24,645 nt of DNA, taken from NCBI GenBank assembly GCA_002403415.1, contig DHHS01000193.1:580-25224 (forward strand), written 5' to 3'. Numbering within the stretch: the stretch's first letter is position 1; the number at the start of each line of letters is the position of its first letter. Made by a program: the position numbers and the translations under genes. The notes under the pieces were generated by a model. The model was not told the DNA's origin and did not search any database. It worked only from the letters and a program-made list of their open reading frames with translations. The DNA comes from Sphingomonas sp. UBA4766. GTDB lineage: Bacteria; Pseudomonadota; Alphaproteobacteria; Sphingomonadales; Sphingomonadaceae. Shown here one piece after another: positions 7,036 to 14,460 of the stretch.

Positions 7036-8103
7036 CTACATCAGCTTGCGGCGGTCGATTGTCGCACTCTTTGGCGGCAGCGAGAACAGCATCCCGTCTT
7101 CCCCCACCACGATTCCGCCGTCGAACCGTGCTCGCGCATCGCCGAGAAAGGCGGGGTAAAGATAAGTGTAGGGCAGCGGCGGCACGAGGTGCGAGAGCAC
7201 CAACATCTTTGCCCCCGCAGCCCGCGCACTTTCCGCTGCCTGTTCGGGGGTGGCATGATAATCCTCGATGTCGGTGAAGATCTTGGCGGTGTTGGCATTG
7301 CCTTGCGCTGCGAACGCCGATCCGATGTGTCTGAGCAACCGCGGCTGCAGCGCATCATGGACGATCAGGTCAGCCCCCTTGCAGACCGCAATCAGGTTGG
7401 CGGATTTGGCGGCGTCGCCGCTTATGCACGCCGCGCGACCCTTATAATCAAACCGATAGCCGACGGCGGGCCTGATCGGGTCGTGATCGACCTTGAACGC
7501 CGTCACCGTAAGGCCGCCGCCCCGCATCACAATGGCCGTCTTGCCAGGGATCGCAAAAGGCCGCGCCGCCGCTCCTCCCCCGCCGGGTGGCACGACCTTT
7601 TCGCCGTGATGCGCAATTCGGTAGCTGTGATCGAGCGCATAAGCGGCGTTGAAACCCGCCACGACTTGTTCGACACCTTCGGGGCCATAAACCGGCAATG
7701 GGGCGGAGCGTGTACCGCGAGTCCAATGGTACAGCATCAGCGGGCCGATCCCGTCGATATGGTCCGAATGGAAATGGGTCAGCAGCAAAGCATCGACGTC
7801 TCCGGCGCTGATCCCCATCAGGTTGAGATTGCGATTGCCGTTCTCGCCCATGTCGACCACCAGCACCTGCTTGCCCGCAATCACGACATTGCACGGCCCC
7901 GCACGCTGCGGATTGACCATGGGAGAGCCGGTGCCACACAGCCCGATATGAAGCCCGTCATTGAGGCTGGTCAGTTGGTCGCGTCCCGGCACCGCCCGCG
8001 CCGCACGCTCGAAAAGCGTTTGCCCGATACGTTGTTGGAACAGGAATGCCGAAGCCACGATGATGGCCGCTACCAACAAAAGCCCGAGTCCGATTCGCTT
8101 CAT
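7036..8103 (-). CDS. Membrane-anchored metallo-beta-lactamase-fold hydrolase (AtsA-like)
   Basis: A 355-aa MBL-fold metal-dependent hydrolase. The zinc motif H-F-H-S-D-H is at 110-115, with further likely ligands Asp230 (SGDAAKS) and His305 (LSHLVPP). Residues 4-22 are a hydrophobic anchor. The beginning of the domain (LCGTGSP...GPCNVVIAG..LVVDMGE) resembles the AtsA/RNase Z-like branch, which includes a zinc arylsulfatase of marine bacteria as well as lactonases and phosphodiesterases. The sulfatase assignment is therefore only a possibility, strengthened by the neighbouring type I sulfatase. The start at 8103 is preferred over 8166 because GGGGAG lies about 8 nt before it. TAATG-N5-CATTA site 5 ends 29 nt upstream, marking it as a member of the same regulon. 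It is convergent with the sulfatase gene. Confidence 0.87.
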   Translation of the reverse strand: MKRIGLGLLLVAAIIVASAFLFQQRIGQTLFERAARAVPGRDQLTSLNDGLHIGLCGTGSPMVNPQRAGPCNVVIAGKQVLVVDMGENGNRNLNLMGISAGDVDALLLTHFHSDHIDGIGPLMLYHWTRGTRSAPLPVYGPEGVEQVVAGFNAAYALDHSYRIAHHGEKVVPPGGGGAAARPFAIPGKTAIVMRGGGLTVTAFKVDHDPIRPAVGYRFDYKGRAACISGDAAKSANLIAVCKGADLIVHDALQPRLLRHIGSAFAAQGNANTAKIFTDIEDYHATPEQAAESARAAGAKMLVLSHLVPPLPYTYLYPAFLGDARARFDGGIVVGEDGMLFSLPPKSATIDRRKLM

Positions 8104-8132
8104 CACTAACTCCCCTCTGCGATGTAATGGCT

Positions 8133-8147
8133 TAATTGATCGCATTA
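8133..8147. promoter_or_regulatory. TAATG-N5-CATTA operator-like palindrome, site 5 (one mismatch)
   Basis: The sequence TAATTGATCGCATTA has one arm mismatch; read on the minus strand its left arm is a perfect TAATG. A further TAATG half-site (8125-8129) lies just beside it. It is 29 nt upstream of the MBL hydrolase start, close enough to overlap that promoter. Confidence 0.58.
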
Positions 8148-8293
8148 GGCAATTGCCCTCGCGCATGTTTCAAGGCGCGGGCGCTGTCGCGTGGTGGTAG
8201 AGCGCGCTCGACAAGGACCGCCCGTGGCGCGCGCCGGGCGAGCGCCTGTCCTTCATGCGGGCTGAGAGCGAGTTGGCGGAAGTGGGCCAGGCG
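8148..8293. other. Gene-free junction between catabolic cluster and housekeeping genes
   Basis: These 146 bp hold no frame that I can support as a gene, no integrase, no transposase end and no convincing tRNA. The stretch lies between the promoter of the MBL hydrolase gene and the stop of the mitofilin-like gene. It is GC-rich like the genes to its right. It could be decayed coding sequence left at the boundary of the accessory cluster, but nothing in it is recognisable. Confidence 0.4.
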
Positions 8294-9184
8294 TTAGCGG
8301 GCTGCCGGGCGATCGACCCCTTGTGCTGGCACAGGCGCCGGGGGGCTAGCGCCCGACAGCGCGACGCTTTCCAAAACATCAAGCGCGCGGTGCGCCTCGA
8401 CATAACGCCGGGCTGCGCTGATCCACTCGGTCGCGCTTGGCGCGCCGGGGAGCCGGGATACCTCGGCAAGCGCCGACTCCACATGCGCGGCATCCAGGAA
8501 TGCGCGCGCCCGCTTTAGCCGGTCATTCGGATGAGGCGACGGGGTGGTGTCCCGGTGCAGCACGATCAGGCCTGACAATTCGCGGCGTAGCCCCTCGAAC
8601 CAGCCATCGCGAATGGTCCCCGTGGCGAGATCGGGCGCAATCGCGTCAAGCCGGAACCGCAAATCAGCGACCGTCACCGGCGCACGGCTTGCCGCCACCA
8701 CCGCTGCCACTTCCTGCGGTCGACCTGTCCCAAAGCGGGCGCGCAGCACCGTTTCGACCGTGCCGAGCGCCAGCCCGCGATCAACTGCGCGTCGGGCCGC
8801 GAACACCGCAAACATCGATTCGGCGCGCCCCGCATAGCCCGCAGCACTCCGCGCTTCGCGATCAACCGCCATGGTTCGCGCCTCCAGCGTGGCAAGTTGT
8901 GCCGCAAGCCCGCTGAGCCGCATCGCCAGTGCCCGCTCATCCGGGGATTGGGGTGCGGCGCCAATTTCGGGCGGGGGCATGAACGGCCCGGGCGTGGGTG
9001 CTGATGCTCGCGGTGCCGCGGCGGGTTGAGGTGTTGGGGGCCCGACCATCAGCCACGGACGATATTGCGCGACAAACAAGGCGGTGGCGCCAATCCCGCC
9101 ACCGAAAGCGATGAGCAGCAGCAACAGCATTGTGCGCCATCCCCGGCGAGAGGGCGGGGGGCCAAACCTTGCGTCGTCGATCAT
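8294..9184 (-). CDS. Mitofilin/Mic60-like inner-membrane protein
   Basis: A 296-aa protein with a short basic N-terminus, one transmembrane helix (about 18-41) and a Pro/Ala-rich linker (about 49-78). A helical or coiled-coil region follows (about 83-130), then a C-terminal domain including LRRELSGLIVLHRD. This is the layout of alphaproteobacterial mitofilin-domain proteins (COG4223), relatives of mitochondrial Mic60, which shape the inner membrane and contact the outer membrane. These genes are typically found next to hemD/hemC in alphaproteobacteria, as here, 31 bp after hemD on the same strand. It is shorter than the proteins of purple bacteria, and the C-terminal domain is degenerate, so the assignment rests partly on synteny. 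Ribosome binding is weak (AAGAG), which suggests expression by read-through from hemC-hemD. Confidence 0.7.
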   Translation of the reverse strand: MIDDARFGPPPSRRGWRTMLLLLLIAFGGGIGATALFVAQYRPWLMVGPPTPQPAAAPRASAPTPGPFMPPPEIGAAPQSPDERALAMRLSGLAAQLATLEARTMAVDREARSAAGYAGRAESMFAVFAARRAVDRGLALGTVETVLRARFGTGRPQEVAAVVAASRAPVTVADLRFRLDAIAPDLATGTIRDGWFEGLRRELSGLIVLHRDTTPSPHPNDRLKRARAFLDAAHVESALAEVSRLPGAPSATEWISAARRYVEAHRALDVLESVALSGASPPAPVPAQGVDRPAAR

Positions 9185-9215
9185 GCCGCTCTTATCCGCG
9201 CGTGAGGGCTGGGGG

Positions 9216-9881
9216 TCAATCGGCGGCAGCGATCAGGCTGTCGTCGTTGGGGTGTGCGGCGATGGCGATGCGCGCCCAGCCGTCCCCGGCCGCAGCCGCC
9301 ACCCCCGGGCTGATCGCGGCAAGCGCGATGCACGCGCGGTTGGGGCTTTGGACGGGAACAAGCGCAGCGAGCCGCTCTGCCGCGCGCGTCGAGTGGAGCA
9401 GCGCGGTTGCGCCGACCAGCCGCGTCAACGCTTCGGGCGGGACATCGACTGGGTTGCTTGCATAAACCGCGATGGATTCGGCGACCACGCCGCCGGTAGT
9501 GATGGTGGTAGCCACGCCGCCCAAGTGTAGCGCCCGATACACGCCTGTAGCGCTCGCTTCGTCCACCAGCAACGCCGCATTATCGGCCCCTATCGCCACG
9601 ACGCGCAGCCCGGCGGCGGTCGCGGCGCGCGCGGTTGCCGCGCCTACCGCATAGGTGGGGAGGATCGCGTAGCGACCAAGCGCGTCGCCGGCGTGGCGCA
9701 CGGCATTGGCGCTGGTCAGGATCAGCGCGTCGAAATCGCGCGGATCGGGTGGCGTCCACGCCCGCGCCACCACTTGAAACAGCGGAAGCGCAATTGCTTC
9801 GTAGCCCGCCGCACCAACGCCCGCGCAGGTCGCGCTGTTGCCAGGTTCGGGCCGCAACACCGCGAGGCGGCGGCGCAACAC
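9216..9881 (-). CDS. hemD: Uroporphyrinogen-III synthase
   Basis: A 221-aa protein that would cyclise hydroxymethylbilane with D-ring inversion to uroporphyrinogen III, a cytoplasmic step of tetrapyrrole synthesis. HemD proteins are poorly conserved. Support comes from the N-terminal LAVLRPEPGNSAT, the FDALILTSANAVRHAG segment (typical '(L/I)(I/V)xTSxNAV' region), the later YAVGAATARAATAAG, and the position directly after hemC. The start is taken as GTG at 9881, one base after the hemC stop. The frame open further upstream lies wholly inside hemC and is not needed. Translation is probably coupled to hemC. The length is slightly below the usual 230-260 aa. Confidence 0.87.
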   Translation of the reverse strand: MLRRRLAVLRPEPGNSATCAGVGAAGYEAIALPLFQVVARAWTPPDPRDFDALILTSANAVRHAGDALGRYAILPTYAVGAATARAATAAGLRVVAIGADNAALLVDEASATGVYRALHLGGVATTITTGGVVAESIAVYASNPVDVPPEALTRLVGATALLHSTRAAERLAALVPVQSPNRACIALAAISPGVAAAAGDGWARIAIAAHPNDDSLIAAAD

Positions 9882-9882
9882 G

Positions 9883-10797
9883 TTATTTGCCGAAATGCTG
9901 CCGCACCGCATCCGGCGCGCGCGCCAGCAGCTCGCCCGCCAGCGCTGCGGCAAAATCCGCCGGGCCATCTGCCGTCCCGGTCGCGCTTGCGGCGACATGG
10001 TCGCGCCCGTCGCTCGAGAAAAGCGCGCCGCGCAAGATCATCACCCCGCCCTCGATCACAGCGAGCGCTGCCATCGGCGAGTGGCAATCGGCGCCAAGTG
10101 CGGCGAGCAGCGTCCGCTCTGCTCCCACACAGGCCATGGTGGCGGCATCAGCAATGGCGGTGAGCAACGCCGCTGCCGCGCTCCCAGCCAGTGCTTCAAT
10201 CCCGACCGCCCCTTGCGCAGGGGCGGGCAGCATGACGTCAATCGGAACAGCCGCGCCCACATCGCCGTGCCCCAGCCGGTCAAGCCCGGCGGCGGCGAGC
10301 AATGTCGCGTCAATTTCCCCCGACGCGACCTTGGCTAGGCGGGTGTCAACATTGCCGCGCAGCAGCACAATGCGGATGTCAGGGCGCAGCCGTTGCACCT
10401 GCGCGGTGCGGCGCGGCGAGCTGGTGCCCAAGACCGCCCCCTCAGGCAGTGCGTTGAGCGATTCGGCACCGATCAGCCGGTCGCGCACATCCGCGCGCGG
10501 CAACATTGCGGCAATCGCGATGGCCGGGGGACGGATCGTCTCCACATCTTTCATCGAATGGACCGCGCAGTCGATTTCGCCCGCCAGCAGCGCCCGGTCC
10601 AGCTCCTTGGTCCAAAGCGCCTTGCCGCCGATTTCGGCGAGCGCCCGGTCCTGCACCATGTCACCGGTTGTCTTGATGATGACGATCTCGATATCGCCCT
10701 CCGCCCAGCCATGCGCCGTGCAGAGCGCGGCGCGGACCATCCGGGCCTGGGTGAGGGCAAGCGGCGAACCGCGCGTGCCAAGGCGAAAGCGTGTCAT
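9883..10797 (-). CDS. hemC: Hydroxymethylbilane synthase (porphobilinogen deaminase)
   Basis: A 304-aa cytoplasmic enzyme that joins four porphobilinogen units into hydroxymethylbilane. Motifs are very clear: LGTRGSPLAL at the N-terminus, the catalytic Asp84 in HSMKDVE, the GTSSPRR loop (124-130) and LLRGNVDTRL. Cys238 in GADCHSPMAA is the residue that carries the dipyrromethane cofactor. The length is normal for the family. It is the first gene of a minus-strand hemC-hemD-mitofilin-like unit and is divergent from tsaD across 39 bp. Confidence 0.97.
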   Translation of the reverse strand: MTRFRLGTRGSPLALTQARMVRAALCTAHGWAEGDIEIVIIKTTGDMVQDRALAEIGGKALWTKELDRALLAGEIDCAVHSMKDVETIRPPAIAIAAMLPRADVRDRLIGAESLNALPEGAVLGTSSPRRTAQVQRLRPDIRIVLLRGNVDTRLAKVASGEIDATLLAAAGLDRLGHGDVGAAVPIDVMLPAPAQGAVGIEALAGSAAAALLTAIADAATMACVGAERTLLAALGADCHSPMAALAVIEGGVMILRGALFSSDGRDHVAASATGTADGPADFAAALAGELLARAPDAVRQHFGK

Positions 10798-10836
10798 CGC
10801 CCTTGTGCTAACGCGGCTTGCGGCTAGAGGGAAGCC
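10798..10836. promoter_or_regulatory. Divergent hemC/tsaD promoter gap
   Basis: Only 39 bp separate the start codons of hemC (minus) and tsaD (plus), so the two promoters must overlap each other or the opposite coding starts. The tsaD side carries an AGAGGGA Shine-Dalgarno ending about 5 nt before its ATG. No clear -10/-35 pair was identified. Confidence 0.35.
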
Positions 10837-11871
10837 ATGGCCCTTATTCTCGGCCTTGAATCAAGCTGCGACGAAACGGCAGCGGCGCTGGTGACGTCGA
10901 GGCGCATCGTGCGTGCGCACAAGCTGGCCGGGCAGGAAGCTGCGCACCGGCCCTATGGCGGGGTTGTGCCCGAAATCGCGGCACGCGCGCATGTCGAAAT
11001 CCTGATGCCGCTGGTCGAGGCAGCGCTTGACGAAGCGGGCGCTAAACTCGCCGATGTCGATGCGGTGGCGGCCACTGCCGGGCCGGGGCTGATCGGCGGG
11101 GTGATGGTTGGGCTGGTGACGGGCAAGGCGCTGGCACACGCAGCGGGCAAGCCGCTGATCGCGGTCAACCATCTGGAGGGGCATGCGCTGTCGCCGCGCC
11201 TCGTCGATCCGGCGCTCGAATTTCCTTATCTGCTGCTGCTGGTGTCGGGCGGGCATTGCCAATTGCTGTTTGTTGAAGGGGTGGGCCGTTATCGGCGGCT
11301 GGCGACCACCATCGACGATGCGGCGGGCGAAGCGTTTGACAAGACTGCCAAGCTGCTCGACCTTGGCTTTCCGGGAGGGCCAGCGGTCGAACGTGCGGCG
11401 TCGGCGGGGGATGCCACTGCCGTGCCGCTGCCGCGTCCGCTCAAAGGATCGGCCGAGCCGCATTTCTCGTTCGCAGGGCTCAAAAGCGCAGTGCTGCGCG
11501 CGGCCGATAGCGGGCTTCACCGACCTGAGGATATTGCCGCGTCGTTTCAGGCGGCGGTGGTCGAGTGCCTGATCGACCGGACCGCGCGCGCGATTGGCCA
11601 AGCAGCCGGGGCAATGGCGCTGGTGGTTGCGGGCGGCGTGGCGGCGAATCAGGCTGTGCGCGGCGCGTTGTCGGGGCTGGCTGACGCGCACGGGCTGCGC
11701 TTTGTCGCGCCGCCGCTATGGCTGTGCACCGATAATGCGGCGATGATCGGCTGGGCAGGCGCTGAGCGCTTTGCCGCCGGGCTGACCGATCCGCTCGACG
11801 TGGCCGCGCGGCCGCGCTGGCCGCTCGACCCGCTGGCCGAGGCGGTGCGTGGTGCGGGCGTCAAGGCATGA
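10837..11871 (+). CDS. tsaD: tRNA N6-adenosine threonylcarbamoyltransferase
   Basis: A 344-aa ASKHA-fold enzyme (Kae1/YgjD/Gcp family) that transfers threonylcarbamoyl to A37 of ANN-decoding tRNAs, working with TsaB and TsaE, neither of which is in this window. The opening LGLESSCDETAAA is diagnostic. The metal-binding H-x-x-x-H is His112 and His116 in NHLEGHALS, and LLVSGGHCQL follows. A GGVAAN motif and a late TDNAAMIGWAG motif complete the active site. The length is normal. The stop overlaps the gpsA start as ATGA, so the two are almost certainly co-translated. Confidence 0.97.
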   Translation: MALILGLESSCDETAAALVTSRRIVRAHKLAGQEAAHRPYGGVVPEIAARAHVEILMPLVEAALDEAGAKLADVDAVAATAGPGLIGGVMVGLVTGKALAHAAGKPLIAVNHLEGHALSPRLVDPALEFPYLLLLVSGGHCQLLFVEGVGRYRRLATTIDDAAGEAFDKTAKLLDLGFPGGPAVERAASAGDATAVPLPRPLKGSAEPHFSFAGLKSAVLRAADSGLHRPEDIAASFQAAVVECLIDRTARAIGQAAGAMALVVAGGVAANQAVRGALSGLADAHGLRFVAPPLWLCTDNAAMIGWAGAERFAAGLTDPLDVAARPRWPLDPLAEAVRGAGVKA

Positions 11872-12872
11872 CCGACACAACGATGCGGATCGGCGTGATC
11901 GGCGGCGGCGCATGGGGCACAGCGTTAGCGCAGGTAGCCGCGCGCGACGGATCACCGGCGCGGCTCTGGGCGCGCGAATCAGCGGTCGTTGATGCAATCA
12001 ATCAGACCCATGAAAACGCCCCCTTTCTTCCCGGAGTGCCGCTGTCCCCGCTGATCGCGGCCACCGGCGACCTGGCGGCGATGGCTGAGTGCGACGCGCT
12101 GATGCTGGTGGTCCCGGCGCAGTATCTGCGTGCGGTTTTGGACGCGGTTCTGGCGGCGATGCCTGGGCGTGACGTGCCGCTGGTGTTGTGTGCAAAGGGG
12201 ATTGAGGCGGGCACCGGCAAGCTGATTGCCGAAGTCGCGCGGGATCTGGCGCCCGCCGCCCCGCTGGCGGTGCTGTCCGGCCCTACTTTTGCTCGCGAAG
12301 TCGCGCTCGGGCATCCGACCGCCGTTACCATCGCATCGGCGGATACGGTGCTTGCGAAGCGGCTGGCGCAGCGGCTCGCTATGCCGATGTTCCGCCCTTA
12401 TTTGTCGGATGATGTTGTCGGTGCCGAGATTGGCGGGGCCGTCAAAAATGTGCTGGCGATTGCTTGCGGCGTCGTCGACGGCGCGGGGCTGGGCCAGAAT
12501 GCGCGGGCCGCCCTCATCGCGCGCGGCTTTGCAGAGTTGACACGCTTTGGGCTGGCGCGCGGCGCGCGGGCGGAAACACTCACCGGGCTGTCGGGACTGG
12601 GCGATCTGGTGCTGACCTGTTCGTCGATCGCGTCGCGCAACTATTCGCTGGGGGTGGCGCTGGGGCAGGGACGTGCTGCCGCCGATATTCTGGCCGAGCG
12701 CACCAGCGTGGCCGAAGGCGCGTCAACCGCGCCGGTGCTGGCACAGGCGGCGCGGGGTGTAGGAGTGGCGATGCCAGTCGTCGATGCCGTTTGCGCGTTG
12801 CTCGCGGGAGAGCCGGTTCGCGACGTGATTGAGGGGCTGCTGGCGCGCCCGATTGCCGCCGAATTCGGGTGA
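11868..12872 (+). CDS. gpsA: NAD(P)-dependent glycerol-3-phosphate dehydrogenase
   Basis: A 334-aa cytoplasmic enzyme that reduces dihydroxyacetone phosphate to sn-glycerol 3-phosphate for phospholipid synthesis. The nucleotide-binding motif is GGGAWG (12-17). The FLPG...VPAQYLR and LCAKGIE segments, SGPTFA (138-142 region) and the catalytic Lys193 in GGAVKNVLAIA are all present, as is the C-terminal SxxEG-like VAEGAST. The first ATG overlaps the tsaD stop (ATGA), favouring it over the ATG five codons later. The stop lies 17 bp from the stop of the opposing SDHAF4-like gene. Confidence 0.97.
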   Translation: MTDTTMRIGVIGGGAWGTALAQVAARDGSPARLWARESAVVDAINQTHENAPFLPGVPLSPLIAATGDLAAMAECDALMLVVPAQYLRAVLDAVLAAMPGRDVPLVLCAKGIEAGTGKLIAEVARDLAPAAPLAVLSGPTFAREVALGHPTAVTIASADTVLAKRLAQRLAMPMFRPYLSDDVVGAEIGGAVKNVLAIACGVVDGAGLGQNARAALIARGFAELTRFGLARGARAETLTGLSGLGDLVLTCSSIASRNYSLGVALGQGRAAADILAERTSVAEGASTAPVLAQAARGVGVAMPVVDAVCALLAGEPVRDVIEGLLARPIAAEFG

Positions 12873-12889
12873 ACCACGCAAGCGGGCTC

Positions 12890-13060
12890 TCAAAAGTCGA
12901 TCGCAATCCCTTTCAATTCCCAATCGCCATAGCGCACCGGGTTCAGCCCCATCGGGTCGTCCGCGCCTGATGCAGGTTTCGGCGTCGGCGTCGGCGCGGG
13001 TAGCGGCGGATTGGGGGAAAGATGCGCAGGCGGCTTCACATGATCGGGGCGCTGGCCCAT
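12890..13060 (-). CDS. DUF1674 small protein, succinate dehydrogenase assembly factor 4-like
   Basis: A 56-aa protein. The first 35 residues are Pro-rich and low-complexity, and the last 20 or so hold the family signature: D-P-x-G-L-N-P-V-R-Y-G-D-W, then K-G-I-A-I-D-F at the very end. This matches the DUF1674/SDHAF4 tail, which in eukaryotes (Sdh8/SDHAF4) binds flavinylated SdhA before complex II assembly. A like role here is inference. The start at 13060 is preferred over the in-frame codon at 13090 because AAGGAGA lies 7 nt before it. It is convergent with gpsA and divergent from rsmB; no sdh genes are in the window. Confidence 0.85.
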   Translation of the reverse strand: MGQRPDHVKPPAHLSPNPPLPAPTPTPKPASGADDPMGLNPVRYGDWELKGIAIDF

Positions 13061-13067
13061 GAGTAAA

Positions 13068-13074
13068 TCTCCTT
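13068..13074 (-). promoter_or_regulatory. Ribosome binding site of the SDHAF4-like gene
   Basis: AAGGAGA read on the minus strand, 7 nt before ATG 13060. It is one of the best Shine-Dalgarno matches seen in the window, and it fixes the start of this very short gene. Confidence 0.75.
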
Positions 13075-13147
13075 CATCGCTCGGAGACATCGGATTTCAC
13101 ACGCAGATGCGCAAGATGGCCCTGGGGGCAGGCGGACAAATGGGGCG

Positions 13148-14416
13148 GTGGATGGGCTGGCGGCGGGAGTGGCCGTGCGGCTGGCCGCGCTCAGGCTGCT
13201 CGACGCGGTGCTGCGGCGGGGGCAACCGCTGGAGGCGGGGCTGCCCGGCGCCACGCGGGGGTTGACCCGCGCCGACGACCGCGCGCTGGTGCACGCGATT
13301 GTCGCGGAAACGCTGCGGCGGCTAGGCGATCTGGACGCCCTGATCGATTCTGCGACGCAGCGCCCGCTGCCCGGTGATGCCAAGGCGCGCATGGCGCTGC
13401 GGATTGCGCTGGTGCAAGCGCTCGCGCTCGGAACGCCGGGGCACGCAGCGATTGCGACCGTGCTGCCGCTGGTCGATGGCGGACCGAGGAAGCTGGTTCA
13501 TGGGGTGTTCGGCACCTTGAGTCGGAAACAAGTGGTGTTGCCTGCGTCGCCATCGCTGCCCGCCTCGGTCGCCGCCCGGTGGGCGCGCGCATGGGGCGAG
13601 GAGATGGTGCGCGGGGCAGCGAACGCGCTCGCCAAGCCGCCCGCGCTTGACCTGACGCTGGGAGATGCCGCCGATACCGACGTCATGGCCGCAAGGCTGG
13701 GCGGGATCAGCCTGATGCCGGGCCATGTCCGGCTGGCAGAACGCGGTGCGGTTCCCGACATTGATGGCTATGGAGAAGGGACGTGGTGGGTGCAGGATCT
13801 GGCCGCGTCTTTGCCCGCGCGGCTGATCGGGCCGGGCGCGGGCACCGTGATTGATCTGTGCGCCGCACCGGGCGGCAAAACGCTGCAACTTGCCGCCGCC
13901 GGATGGACTGTGACGGCGGTGGACAGCGCCAAAAGTCGTGTCGCGCGACTTCGCGATAACCTGACCCGCACCGGGCTTTCCGCTGACGTCGTGACGGCGG
14001 ATGCGTTTGATTGGGCGCCCGCCATGCCCGCCGATGCGCTGTTGCTCGATGCACCGTGCAGCGCGACCGGCATTTTCCGCCGCCATCCCGATGTGCTGCA
14101 CCGGGTGCGCGATACCGCGATCACCGAGCTGGCCGAAGTGCAGGCGCAATTGCTGATGCGCGCAGCCGATTGGGTGCGGCCCGGCGGGCGCCTAGTCTTT
14201 GCGACCTGCGCGCTGGAGCCCGAGGAGGGGGAGCAGCAGATCGGCCGGTTCCTCAGCCAGCGGCTCGACTATGCGATCGAGCGCGTGACGCAGGGTGAAG
14301 TGCCGCCGGGCATTACGGTCGCGCCACAAGGCTGGTTGCGGCTTCTGCCCGGTATGCTGGTAAACGCGGGGGGGTGCGACGGATTTTTCGTGGCAAGAAT
14401 GCGCCGAGCCGCCTGA
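13148..14416 (+). CDS. rsmB: RsmB-type 16S rRNA (cytosine-C5) methyltransferase
   Basis: A 422-aa S-adenosylmethionine-dependent methyltransferase of the RsmB/NOP2/Sun family. An N-terminal NusB-like helical domain (about 8-135) precedes the catalytic domain. Visible motifs are DLCAAPGGKTLQLAA (236-250, SAM site), DAPCSATG (301-308, Cys304) and ATCALEPEEGE (352-362, Cys354); the two Cys are the pair used in catalysis and release. E. coli RsmB modifies C967 of 16S rRNA; the same target here is inferred. The start is uncertain: GTG 13148 has little Shine-Dalgarno, while GTG 13175 follows GGGAG. It is the first of a plus-strand run leading to rpe, the heparinase-like gene and purH. Confidence 0.92.
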   Translation: MDGLAAGVAVRLAALRLLDAVLRRGQPLEAGLPGATRGLTRADDRALVHAIVAETLRRLGDLDALIDSATQRPLPGDAKARMALRIALVQALALGTPGHAAIATVLPLVDGGPRKLVHGVFGTLSRKQVVLPASPSLPASVAARWARAWGEEMVRGAANALAKPPALDLTLGDAADTDVMAARLGGISLMPGHVRLAERGAVPDIDGYGEGTWWVQDLAASLPARLIGPGAGTVIDLCAAPGGKTLQLAAAGWTVTAVDSAKSRVARLRDNLTRTGLSADVVTADAFDWAPAMPADALLLDAPCSATGIFRRHPDVLHRVRDTAITELAEVQAQLLMRAADWVRPGGRLVFATCALEPEEGEQQIGRFLSQRLDYAIERVTQGEVPPGITVAPQGWLRLLPGMLVNAGGCDGFFVARMRRAA

Positions 14417-14460
14417 GCTAGGCGCTTGCGGGCGGGCGCGGTCATGCTAGAGAATCGGTT

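Noticed and set aside
8199..8215. GGTGGTAGAGCGC-like stretch resembling a tRNA D-arm.
   Set aside because: There is no matching acceptor stem, anticodon arm or GGTTCGA-type T-arm around it, so it is not a tRNA gene.
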